This document shows, piece after piece, positions 1 to 8,721 of a DNA stretch of 8,938 nt (position 1 is the stretch's first letter; every line of letters starts with the position of its first letter). The stretch is from an uncultured Eubacteriales bacterium (GTDB taxonomy: Bacteria; Bacillota; Clostridia; Oscillospirales; CAG-272): positions 1 to 8,938 of the forward strand of contig CAKSOR010000079.1 of assembly GCA_934477985.1 (NCBI GenBank). The letters run 5' to 3'. The notes under the pieces were generated by a model that was not told where the DNA came from, made no database searches, and saw only the letters and a program-made list of their open reading frames with translations. The translations under genes and the position numbers were made by a program.

Positions 1-1862
1 TCCATCGTGCAGTAGTCCTCGCCGTCGACCGAGAAGACCATCTTCTCCTCGTCCCAGTAGAAGCCGTAGGTGTGGTACTCGTCCGACAGATTCGTCGTGT
101 CCTTGAAGACATACGGCGGTTTGCGGTTGCCGTCGAGCTGGACGTGATAGTTCTCCGCGGTCGAGTTGTACCACTTGTGGATATTCGGAACTACCGTGTC
201 CTTCGAGCCGAAGACCTCGAAAATATCGATCTCAGCGCCCCAGTTTACGCCCTCGTTCTTCATGTCGTCGCGCTGAACCATCCAGAACGACGGCCAGCAG
301 CCCTTTCCGAACGGCACTTTCGCGCGCATCTCGAGGTAGCCGTAGCAGAAGTTGCAGGAATCGCGCGTAGTCATCGACATGTTCGTCGAATATGGCTTGC
401 CGTCCGAAATCGAGGTGTCCTCCTCCTTCCAGGAGCGCAGGACGAGATTTCCGTCCTCGGTCTTGACGTTTCGCTCGGTCATGGAGTTGTACATGTCCTT
501 CGCGTTCATCTGCGCGCGCTGAAGCCACTTGTCGCGGTCATAAAGCTCGCCGCCGTCGTAATCGAACTCGTCGTTCCAGACGAGAGTCATCTCGGGATAA
601 CGCTCGGAGACCAGCGGGACTTTGTCGAAGGTCTTTGAGATCGTGTAATCGCTCTTGTACTCGGTGTTCGCCGAGAGCGAGTCAACGAAGTCCTTCGCCG
701 CTCCGGCTGCCGCGACGTAATGTCCGCCCGAGATAACGAGGTCGGTTCCGTCGAATCTGACGCTTCCGGCAGTCTGTCCGCCCGAGAGCTCTAAGCGGAT
801 ATTGTACTCGCCCGGCTCGGTGACGATCGGGAGGTCGTAGCCGGTCAGCTCATAAGCCGCCGCCTTTATGCGCTTTGCCGCCGAGTTAATTTCGACGCAG
901 TTGTTTTCGGGAAGGAGAATCGAGTAGTCTCCTATGTCTCTGCCAGCAAGTTTAATCATTTTGTAGTCCTTTCTGTATATGAATTCATTATCATTTTCAG
1001 CGCCGAAGATCGACGCCATGCTTTCCTTGAACTTCTCTATCGCCTGAGCCGTGCCGTCCTCGCTGACTCCGACCGCGACGATATTTCCGCCTTTGACGCT
1101 GAAAAGCCAGTCGTTTCCGCAGTTCTTACGGTAGGAGGTCAGGCTTTCAAGCGCCTTCTTGCCCTCTCCGTAATCGACTCCGAGCCAGATTCCGGCTTTC
1201 ACACCGTCCGTGGAGGTGCTTATCGGCACATCGAAGCCGGTCTTTTCTAATATTGTGGCTTTCAGCTCCTCGGCGAGCGCCCTCGTCTCGTCCGAAGCCT
1301 CTTTCGGAATAAAGATCGCGAAATCGCCAGCGCTGACACCGTTTATCGTCTCGGTCTCGTACTCACGGCGCGAGATGAACTCGAAGTCCGCGAGCTTCTC
1401 GGCGTCGACCGTCGGGAGCACCTGCTTCATGAAGTAATCCGTTCCCGCCGCGACAGCCGACGGCGAGCCGCCGTTTATCACAACCTTGTTGTCCTTCATC
1501 CGGATGATGAAATCGTTCGTGCAGTTCCCGCGGTAGCTCGTGAGCTCGGCAAGCGCGTCAACCGACGCCTTGCGGTTGGTCTCGCCGACGAGGAACTCGA
1601 CATTACCCTCAGGAACCGCCTCGCCGCGGTTTACCCAGTCGGTCGTGAGCGTCAGTCCGAGCTTGTTGCGCAGCGCGACCGCCGCGTCTGTGACCGCCTT
1701 GTCGCTGATATCAGGGCGGACAAGCGAATAGCCCTCAAAGAGCGCTAATTGCTCCGCGGTCGGCTCAGCGGCTTCTATTTCCGTGTCGTCAGGAGCTTTG
1801 GTTTCGGAGCAGGAAACGAGCATCAGAGCTGCGAGAATGAGAGCGACAGTGAGTTTTTTCAT
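1..1862 (-). CDS. GH16 family glycoside hydrolase lipoprotein with three N-terminal repeat domains (partial, C-terminus off window)
   Basis: A surface-anchored enzyme predicted to cleave a beta-glucan or galactan-type polysaccharide. The first 620 residues are visible and the 3' end lies beyond base 1. Residues 1-18 form a lipoprotein signal peptide ending in the lipobox LVSC (Cys18 would be lipidated). Residues about 40-410 hold three related units of roughly 115-130 residues. Units 1 and 2 share LTSYRxNCxND (residues 108-118 and 241-251). Units 2 and 3 share an FI-RR/K-Y...D(F/Y)-I-(I/L)-P opening. They resemble accessory domains of clostridial carbohydrate enzymes, but I cannot name the family. 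From about residue 415 comes GH16: WNDEF (429-433), YGYLEMR (507-513), WPSFW (523-527) and the catalytic AEIDIFE (543-549). The ExDxxE spacing is the beta-bulge type found in laminarinases and agarases; by family knowledge Glu544 is the nucleophile and Glu549 the acid/base. The start is supported by AAGGAGA nine bases upstream. Substrate is unresolved. Confidence 0.9.
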   Translation of the reverse strand, partial: MKKLTVALILAALMLVSCSETKAPDDTEIEAAEPTAEQLALFEGYSLVRPDISDKAVTDAAVALRNKLGLTLTTDWVNRGEAVPEGNVEFLVGETNRKASVDALAELTSYRGNCTNDFIIRMKDNKVVINGGSPSAVAAGTDYFMKQVLPTVDAEKLADFEFISRREYETETINGVSAGDFAIFIPKEASDETRALAEELKATILEKTGFDVPISTSTDGVKAGIWLGVDYGEGKKALESLTSYRKNCGNDWLFSVKGGNIVAVGVSEDGTAQAIEKFKESMASIFGAENDNEFIYRKDYKMIKLAGRDIGDYSILLPENNCVEINSAAKRIKAAAYELTGYDLPIVTEPGEYNIRLELSGGQTAGSVRFDGTDLVISGGHYVAAAGAAKDFVDSLSANTEYKSDYTISKTFDKVPLVSERYPEMTLVWNDEFDYDGGELYDRDKWLQRAQMNAKDMYNSMTERNVKTEDGNLVLRSWKEEDTSISDGKPYSTNMSMTTRDSCNFCYGYLEMRAKVPFGKGCWPSFWMVQRDDMKNEGVNWGAEIDIFEVFGSKDTVVPNIHKWYNSTAENYHVQLDGNRKPPYVFKDTTNLSDEYHTYGFYWDEEKMVFSVDGEDYCTM

Positions 1863-1871
1863 GATGTTTTT

Positions 1872-1878
1872 TCTCCTT
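1872..1878 (-). promoter_or_regulatory. Shine-Dalgarno of the GH16 gene overlapping the upstream stop codon
   Basis: On the minus strand AAGGAGA lies nine bases before the GH16 ATG. The first base of this motif is the last base of the TGA stop of the glycosyltransferase/pyruvyl transferase gene (stop at 1878-1880). Ribosomes ending the first gene sit on the start signal of the second, so the two genes are almost certainly one transcript and probably translationally coupled. Confidence 0.8.
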
Positions 1879-4097
1879 CAATTAATTTGTTCAAGAAATT
1901 CAGCGGCCGCGGCGCAGTCGGTTCTGGCAAGCTCGCCGAGAAAAGCGGCGCGCGCGGCGATATTCGCGGCTATGTTTTCGCGGTCTTTCAGTATTTCACA
2001 GCCTGCCGCGTAGAGATCGCCTGCCGCGAGCGTGCGGACATCGAGACTCTTTCCCTCTCCGAGATATCCGAGGAAGGCGTCGATCTTCGGGTCATACGAG
2101 ATGCCAACCATAGGAACTCCCATTCTCGCGGCGAAAATCAGCATATGAAGTCGCGTTCCGACCGCGAACTCGGCGTCTCCCAAAAGTCCGCATAGCTCGG
2201 ACGCGGTGAGCCCGGTGACAACTCTTCCCTGTCCGACCTTCTCGCAAAGCTCGCGCGTGAAAACGCTGTCCTTGCCTGGGTGCATCGGAATGAAAACCGG
2301 CGTCAGCGAGTGCTCGACCGAAAGCGCGGAAATGTCGGCGGCAAGGAAGTCGATGAGCTCGGGGCGCTGGCGCTCGCCGAAGTTGTTTCCGTCCTTGACC
2401 GAGACGAGGAAATACCTCCCGGCGATCTTCTCGCGGCGCTTTATGTGTTCTGTCCATTCGCGCGACGCGGGCTCGAGGAGGAACGCCGGGTCGGCGGTGA
2501 CGCTCAGCGAGTCGACACCAAGCTCGCGCGCCAGCTCCTTCGAGCGCTCCTCGCGGAGTGAGACGCGGTCGGCGGCTTTGATTATCTCAGCAGCCATCCT
2601 ACGGCTTTTCTCAGAGACGAGCGGACCGAGTCCGTTCGCGTAGAGCATCAGCTTCAGCCCGCGCTTTTTCGCCATGCGCATTATCGTCACGTAGTAGTAA
2701 AGGCTCTTGCGGCTGGTTCCGTCCTGCAAGAGACTTCCGCCGCCCGAGATAAGCAGCTTCGCGCGCTTCATCTCAGACGCGACGACCGGGATATTGAAGC
2801 GGTTGACGCACCTGACGCCGCAGACCGCCGCCGTCTTCTTAGGTGATTTCGTGAGGACGGTTATCTTCGCGTCCGGAATGTCCTTCTTTATTCCCTCGAT
2901 CATCGACGAGAGCAGCGAGTCGTCGCCCATGTTGTCAAAGCCATAGTAGCCTGAGATCATGATGTCGCCGTGCCTGTACGGCGCGTAGGGCGTCATCTTT
3001 GAGTAGGCGGCGAGGTAATCGTCAGCCATTCTCGCGACAGAATAGCCTGCCAGTATAACCTTCCTTCCGGACTCGCCGAGCCTTTCGCGCTCTTTATCAA
3101 ACGCGTCATAGAGCCGCTTTATGTCGGCGGCTATGTCGTCGGCGGTCGGGAGCTTTTCGCCGCGGCAGCAGAAGTTAGTCGACTCGGCGAGCGCAAGATT
3201 GTCCTCGCTGAGTATTCCGATATACCCCTGTGCGCCCGCTAAGATCACCGGCTTTTCCATGCTCATCGCCTCGAGCGCCGCGCGTGAGACTCCCGCGAAG
3301 ATGTCCCCGGTCGCGATCAGCTCGGCGACGTCGGTGCGCGCCCCGGTGAGCTTTATCACCTCGCGCCCGAGCTTTTTGTTGACCTCTCCGGCGCGGGCTT
3401 TGAGCTTGTCGAACGCCGTTCCGCCGCCCACCATGAGTATCTCGAGCGAGGGTATCGCGTCAGCGAGCTTCTCGGCGGCGTCGCAGAGCAGAAATCCGGT
3501 AAGCGCCGCCTCGGTGTCTATGCGACTCACATAGGTCACGCGGAATCTGTCGTCGGAAAGCGAAAACTCGCGCTTTTGTGCTGATGAGTCGATATTCTTC
3601 GAGAACCGCGCGGTGTCGATGCCGTTTATCGTAATCGAGATGTTGTCAGACGGGAAGCCGTAGCTGTCGATCAGATACTGCTTTATGTCGCAGCTGACCG
3701 CGACGGCGCGCTCGCCCCAGTTGGTCGCCAGCGTCAGCAGCGGGTCGACCTTGTAGACTCCGTGCGTCGAGGTGATGAACCTGAACTTCAGTTTTTTCGC
3801 GAGCAGTCCGCAGATGAAGGCGGGAATGCGCGCGTGGGCGTGTACAATGTCGAATTTCTCGGCTTTTATCAGCTTTTCGAGCCCGAAATAGCTCTTGAGC
3901 ATCGCCGCCGGTGACTTTGTGTGGAGCGGGAGCTTCACATGCCTGACACCGCTCTCAGCGAGCGTTTTTTCGTATACTCCGCCGTTCGAGGCGACCGTGA
4001 CATCGATTCCGCGCGCGGCGAGCTCACGGCAGAGTTCGACAACATGCGTCTCCGCGCCGCCGATCTCAAGCCCCATAAGCGTCATGAGGATCTTCAT
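1878..4097 (-). CDS. csaB: Fused GT4 glycosyltransferase / CsaB-type polysaccharide pyruvyl transferase
   Basis: A 739-residue cytoplasmic two-domain enzyme for cell-surface polysaccharide. Residues 1-365 are a GT-B fold GT4 glycosyltransferase: the N-terminal GLEIGGAETHVV (9-20), HAHAR (86-90), and the nucleotide-sugar site region RAALEAMSMEKPV (272-284). Only the second Glu of the usual EX7E pair is present. Residues about 379-739 are a polysaccharide pyruvyl transferase of the CsaB family: SGYYGFDNMGDDSLL (382-396), SGGGSLLQD (451-459), SLREERS (513-519) and GTRLHMLIFAARMGVP (647-662). CsaB proteins add ketal-pyruvate from PEP to secondary cell-wall polymer, the ligand of SLH-domain proteins. 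That role is inferred here and no SLH protein is in view. The start at 4097 is chosen because MKILMTLMGLEIGG is the normal GT4 beginning and a GGA lies eight bases upstream. An upstream in-frame ATG at 4136 adds 13 residues with no family similarity. The gene is first in an operon with the GH16 lipoprotein. Confidence 0.88.
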   Translation of the reverse strand: MKILMTLMGLEIGGAETHVVELCRELAARGIDVTVASNGGVYEKTLAESGVRHVKLPLHTKSPAAMLKSYFGLEKLIKAEKFDIVHAHARIPAFICGLLAKKLKFRFITSTHGVYKVDPLLTLATNWGERAVAVSCDIKQYLIDSYGFPSDNISITINGIDTARFSKNIDSSAQKREFSLSDDRFRVTYVSRIDTEAALTGFLLCDAAEKLADAIPSLEILMVGGGTAFDKLKARAGEVNKKLGREVIKLTGARTDVAELIATGDIFAGVSRAALEAMSMEKPVILAGAQGYIGILSEDNLALAESTNFCCRGEKLPTADDIAADIKRLYDAFDKERERLGESGRKVILAGYSVARMADDYLAAYSKMTPYAPYRHGDIMISGYYGFDNMGDDSLLSSMIEGIKKDIPDAKITVLTKSPKKTAAVCGVRCVNRFNIPVVASEMKRAKLLISGGGSLLQDGTSRKSLYYYVTIMRMAKKRGLKLMLYANGLGPLVSEKSRRMAAEIIKAADRVSLREERSKELARELGVDSLSVTADPAFLLEPASREWTEHIKRREKIAGRYFLVSVKDGNNFGERQRPELIDFLAADISALSVEHSLTPVFIPMHPGKDSVFTRELCEKVGQGRVVTGLTASELCGLLGDAEFAVGTRLHMLIFAARMGVPMVGISYDPKIDAFLGYLGEGKSLDVRTLAAGDLYAAGCEILKDRENIAANIAARAAFLGELARTDCAAAAEFLEQIN

Positions 4098-4112
4098 TAA
4101 ATATATCCATAG

Positions 4113-4132
4113 TCCGCCAAAAGCGCGGCGGA
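4113..4132 (-). other. Leader hairpin in front of the csaB-like start codon
   Basis: A perfect 6-bp inverted repeat, TCCGCC (4113-4118) and GGCGGA (4127-4132) with an 8-base loop, lies in the roughly 100-base leader between the minus-strand promoter and the ATG at 4097. It ends about 15 bases before that ATG, just upstream of the weak GGA ribosome site. It has no U-tract, so it is not an intrinsic terminator. It might modulate translation, or be chance in GC-rich sequence. Confidence 0.35.
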
Positions 4133-4206
4133 ACATCCTTTCGTGTGCGTCTGAAGGAAAGCCTTTTCGCGTGACAGCTCAGATTATTCAGCTTGCCTTT
4201 ACGTCT

Positions 4207-4235
4207 ATTTTACCACATTTTGAGCGATAAGTCAA
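4207..4235 (-). promoter_or_regulatory. Sigma-A type promoter of the csaB-GH16 operon
   Basis: On the minus strand the -35 is TTGACT (4230-4235), the spacer is 17 bases (4213-4229) and the -10 is TAAAAT (4207-4212). An extended TGG element lies immediately before the -10. Five of six bases match consensus in each hexamer. Transcription would start near 4200 and leave a leader of about 100 bases before the ATG at 4097. It is the best promoter in the window and the only strong one for the minus-strand operon. Confidence 0.85.
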
Positions 4236-4297
4236 TCTCTGTGATAAATTTTTTTGAAGTTTCAATTATTCCGACACGCTTTTCGGCGCGGATGAGT

Positions 4298-4303
4298 TAC
4301 AAT
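4298..4303 (+). promoter_or_regulatory. Probable -10 element of the mcsA-mcsB-clpC operon
   Basis: TACAAT lies 28 bases before the mcsA ATG and differs from consensus at one base. No convincing -35 sits 16-18 bases upstream, and no extended TG precedes it, so this promoter is weak or activator-dependent, or the true start is elsewhere. The Shine-Dalgarno GGAGG follows at 4321-4325. No CtsR heptad direct repeat and no CIRCE inverted repeat was found around it. Confidence 0.4.
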
Positions 4304-4331
4304 ATACATATGAAATAACAGGAGGTCAGAA

Positions 4332-4649
4332 ATGAACACACTACAGAGAAAAGGCATCTGCCCCGGCTGCGGGACGGAATTTTCCGAGAGCTCGCCGGTC
4401 TGTCCCGAATGCTACCGCGCTTTTGAGGAGGAATTCGCCGCGACGCTTTCGGCGCTCTACGGCTCGCCCACCCACCGCGGACACGCTCCCGCGCGCTTCG
4501 GAGAGAAGGCAAAGCGCGAGCGGCGAGTGGCTGAACTGCGCGAGGCACTTTCAGGCGCGATCAGGTCGGAGGATTTTGAGCTCGCCTGCAAGCTGCGCGA
4601 CGAGCTTCGCGGACTGACAAGCGAGGTGGAAAAGAATGTCTTGGTTTGA
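4332..4649 (+). CDS. mcsA: McsA-like zinc finger / UVR-domain protein (short form)
   Basis: A 105-residue cytoplasmic protein matching the second half of McsA, the activator and partner of the protein-arginine kinase McsB. Residues 10-27 form one zinc-binding finger (CPGC at 10-13, CPEC at 24-27). They are followed by YRAFEEEF and a histidine/glycine stretch as in McsA, and then by a UVR helical hairpin at about 69-94 (IRSEDFELACKLRDELRGL). Typical McsA is about 170-185 residues with another CxxC...CxxC finger before this one. That first finger is missing and there is no room for it, because GGAGG (4321-4325) and the putative -10 sit just upstream. The gene is first in the operon and overlaps mcsB by 14 bases. 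The product probably binds McsB and/or the ClpC middle region through UVR-type contacts. The start is well supported by the Shine-Dalgarno seven bases upstream. Confidence 0.85.
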   Translation: MNTLQRKGICPGCGTEFSESSPVCPECYRAFEEEFAATLSALYGSPTHRGHAPARFGEKAKRERRVAELREALSGAIRSEDFELACKLRDELRGLTSEVEKNVLV

Positions 4650-5589
4650 TCAGGCGGGACAGGGCGGCGACGTGGTCATCGGCACCGAGCTCACGCTGAC
4701 CCGTAACATTGAAGGCTTTCCCTTCGCGCTAGGCGATCCCGAAAAAATGACGCCAGAGGCGCGCGCTTTTCTGAAGAGCCTTTCGGACACGCTGTCGGGC
4801 GGCTCGCTGACGGCTTACGAGCCCGGCTCGATCGATCCGGCGGCGCTCTCGGTGCTCGTGAGAAAGCGCTTCGCCGACCCGGACGAGTGTGTCGGCGCGA
4901 CTCTGCTGCTCGACGAGGAGCACGGCGTCTCGGTGACGCTCGGCGGGAGCGATCACGTGCGAATCCGCGTTCTCCTGCCCGGCGACGCGCTCGAGGAAGC
5001 GCTTGAGGAGGCTTTCAGGATCGAGTCAAAGCTCGACTCGGCGTTCAGGATCGCCTTCTCCGAGAAATTCGGCTATCTGACAAGCTCTCCGGCTTTTCTC
5101 GGAAGCGCCGCCGAGTTCTCGCTGATACTCCACCTCCCGGCGTCGGGCGAAGTCGCCCCCGACGGGTTTGTCAGACTCGAGCGGCTGCGCGGCGGACTCT
5201 GCATCCTCTCGTCCGAGCCTTTTCCGGGGATAACTGAAGAGGAGCAGATCGAGCGGCTGAGACTCGCCGAGGAAAGGCTCGCGAATATTGAACGCTCGGC
5301 GAGAGCCGCGCTCCGTTCCGACGCGACGAGGCTCTGCGACCGCGTTATGCGCGCCTGGGGACTTTTGTCGAACGCCTGCCTGATCGGCGAGGACGAACTT
5401 TACAGGCTCTGGAGCGATCTGCGGCTCGGCGCGGTCATCGGACTTCCGGGTCTGCCGTCGCCCGAGGAACTCGGCTCGATACTGATGGCGGCGCTGCTCT
5501 GTCCGCCTGAGAAAGGCGATCCCGAAGCCGCCCGCGCGATGCTCTTAAAGCGCAGGCTGTCGTCCTGCCGCAACGCGTGCAGGGTCTGA
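4636..5589 (+). CDS. mcsB: McsB homologue with degenerate active site (predicted arginine-kinase pseudokinase)
   Basis: A 317-residue protein (McsB is usually about 350) in the normal mcsA-mcsB-clpC position. Homology is clear in several stretches: DHVRIRVLLPG (106-116), EKFGYLTSSP (143-152), ILHLP (164-168), DRVMRAWGLLSN (235-246) and WSDLRLGAVIGLP (259-271). The residues that define kinase activity in the guanidino-kinase family are altered. The phosphate-binding SSRIRLARN is GTELTLTRN (16-24). The NEEDH loop carrying a catalytic Glu is GGSDH (103-107). The conserved Cys of GYLTSCP is Ser151. NVGTGLR is FLGSAAE (154-160), and the RGxxGE loop is shortened to RGGLC (185-189). In the C-terminal domain, where B. 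subtilis-type McsB has RDIxRA for phospho-arginine binding, this protein has PEAARA (296-301), keeping one Arg. The reading frame is intact, with AGGTGG six bases before the ATG and an overlap with mcsA, so this is a maintained gene rather than a wreck. A non-catalytic adaptor is inferred. Confidence 0.82.
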   Translation: MSWFDQAGQGGDVVIGTELTLTRNIEGFPFALGDPEKMTPEARAFLKSLSDTLSGGSLTAYEPGSIDPAALSVLVRKRFADPDECVGATLLLDEEHGVSVTLGGSDHVRIRVLLPGDALEEALEEAFRIESKLDSAFRIAFSEKFGYLTSSPAFLGSAAEFSLILHLPASGEVAPDGFVRLERLRGGLCILSSEPFPGITEEEQIERLRLAEERLANIERSARAALRSDATRLCDRVMRAWGLLSNACLIGEDELYRLWSDLRLGAVIGLPGLPSPEELGSILMAALLCPPEKGDPEAARAMLLKRRLSSCRNACRV

Positions 5590-5610
5590 GTCTGCCGGAA
5601 AGAGGTCAAA

Positions 5611-8016
<2,406 letters not shown>

Positions 8017-8058
8017 CATTAAATCTGACGGGAGTTTACAAATGGTTTCAGAATCTTA

Positions 8059-8092
8059 TTGCCGAGTTCATATTAAGAATGTACAATATAAT
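8059..8092 (+). promoter_or_regulatory. Promoter of the zinc-ribbon coiled-coil gene
   Basis: An AT-rich island follows clpC. The best pair is TTGCCG (8059-8064), a 17-base spacer and TACAAT (8082-8087). An overlapping perfect TATAAT (8087-8092) lacks a good -35. No hairpin terminator is visible between clpC and here, so some read-through from clpC is possible. Transcripts from this promoter would have a leader of about 75 bases carrying the hairpin at 8107-8124. Confidence 0.55.
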
Positions 8093-8106
8093 AAAGACCG
8101 AAGCAT

Positions 8107-8124
8107 GATCGGATGCGTCCGATC
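8107..8124 (+). other. Leader hairpin, perfect 7-bp stem with TGCG loop
   Basis: GATCGGA (8107-8113) and TCCGATC (8118-8124) are exact reverse complements around a four-base loop TGCG. The repeat begins about 15-20 bases after the predicted transcript start and 46 bases before the ATG at 8170. There is no following U-run, so it is not an intrinsic terminator. It could protect the 5' end of the mRNA, or be a dyad operator. Its sequence alone does not say which. Confidence 0.55.
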
Positions 8125-8169
8125 TACCATGATTCGGTAATTCGATCAACTGATCCGGAGGTAATTATC

Positions 8170-8718
8170 ATGGCATTTTCTTTTGACAATCTCAAGAACA
8201 ATCTCGCGAACATCGCGAGGAAGACCGGCGACGTTGCCGAGAAGGCAGTCCGCAAGGGCGGCGAGTACGCCGACAAGGCTATCAAGAAGGGCACCGAGGT
8301 CGCCGGCATCGCGAAGCTCAACCTTTCACTGAAGGAGAGAGAGAACGAGCTGAAGAAGCTCCTCTTCGAGCTCGGAAAGCTGACCTACAACAAGGCTGAC
8401 GAGACCGAGATCGCGTCGAAGATCGTCGACATCGACGACAAGAAGGCTGAGATCGCGGCTCTGAAGGTCGAGATCGCGGCGGCTAACGGCAAGGTCGTAT
8501 GTAAGTGCGGCAAGGAGATCGACGACGACGCGGCGTTCTGCAAGTACTGCGGCGCGAAGGTTGAGAAGAAATCCGAAGCCGAGACTCCCAAAGCTGAGGA
8601 ATCCGCTCCGAAGACCGCTGAGGTCGAGGAGACCGTGGCTGACTCGAAGCCGCTGACGACCGATGAGTTTGTCGCGACCTTTGAGAACGTAATGGAAAAG
8701 TACGGACTCAATAAGTAA
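8170..8718 (+). CDS. Small coiled-coil protein with zinc ribbon, function unknown
   Basis: A 182-residue, highly charged protein with no signal peptide or membrane segment. Residues about 6-50 are an amphipathic helix rich in Ala and Lys (NLKNNLANIARKTGDVAEKA). Residues about 52-106 are a predicted coiled coil with regular Leu/Ile spacing (ENELKKLLFELGKL, then KKAEIAALKVEI). A zinc ribbon follows with ligands Cys111, Cys113, Cys124 and Cys127; the first pair is CxCG and the second CxxCG. Next comes a Glu/Ala/Pro-rich linker (about 131-160) and a short C-terminal helix (TDEFVATFENVMEKYGL). Proteins of this plan are common in Clostridia but have no established role that I know of. The start at 8170 is preferred over an in-frame ATG at 8113: GGAGG at 8157-8161 is eight bases upstream, and the extra 19 residues look like leader sequence. 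The gene appears monocistronic, bounded by its own promoter and a terminator. Codon use is cleaner (AAG, ATC, GAC/GAG) than in its neighbours, hinting at good expression. Confidence 0.85.
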   Translation: MAFSFDNLKNNLANIARKTGDVAEKAVRKGGEYADKAIKKGTEVAGIAKLNLSLKERENELKKLLFELGKLTYNKADETEIASKIVDIDDKKAEIAALKVEIAAANGKVVCKCGKEIDDDAAFCKYCGAKVEKKSEAETPKAEESAPKTAEVEETVADSKPLTTDEFVATFENVMEKYGLNK

Positions 8719-8721
8719 AAC

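Noticed and set aside
72..638. 188-residue plus-strand open frame opposite the GH16 gene
   Set aside because: It lies antisense to a clearly homologous GH16 coding region; such mirrored frames are common in GC-rich genes with biased third positions. No ribosome site or family similarity.
1749..3534. Several plus-strand frames (for example 1749-2195, 2206-2643, 3121-3534) opposite the csaB-type gene
   Set aside because: Ser/Arg/Ala-rich shadow translations with no motifs, all inside a well-supported minus-strand gene.
4636..5589. mcsB as a broken pseudogene
   Set aside because: No internal stops or frameshifts, conserved structural segments to the C-terminus, coupled start, and codon use like its neighbours; degeneration is limited to active-site motifs.
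5604..5610. GGTCAAA just before the clpC ATG, and GGTCAGA just before the mcsA ATG, as CtsR sites
   Set aside because: CtsR needs a direct repeat of the heptad separated by three bases; only single copies exist and each is part of a Shine-Dalgarno region.
8113..8169. Upstream in-frame start for the zinc-ribbon protein (adds 19 residues)
   Set aside because: This start lies inside the leader hairpin and has no ribosome site, while GGAGG is well placed for the ATG at 8170.
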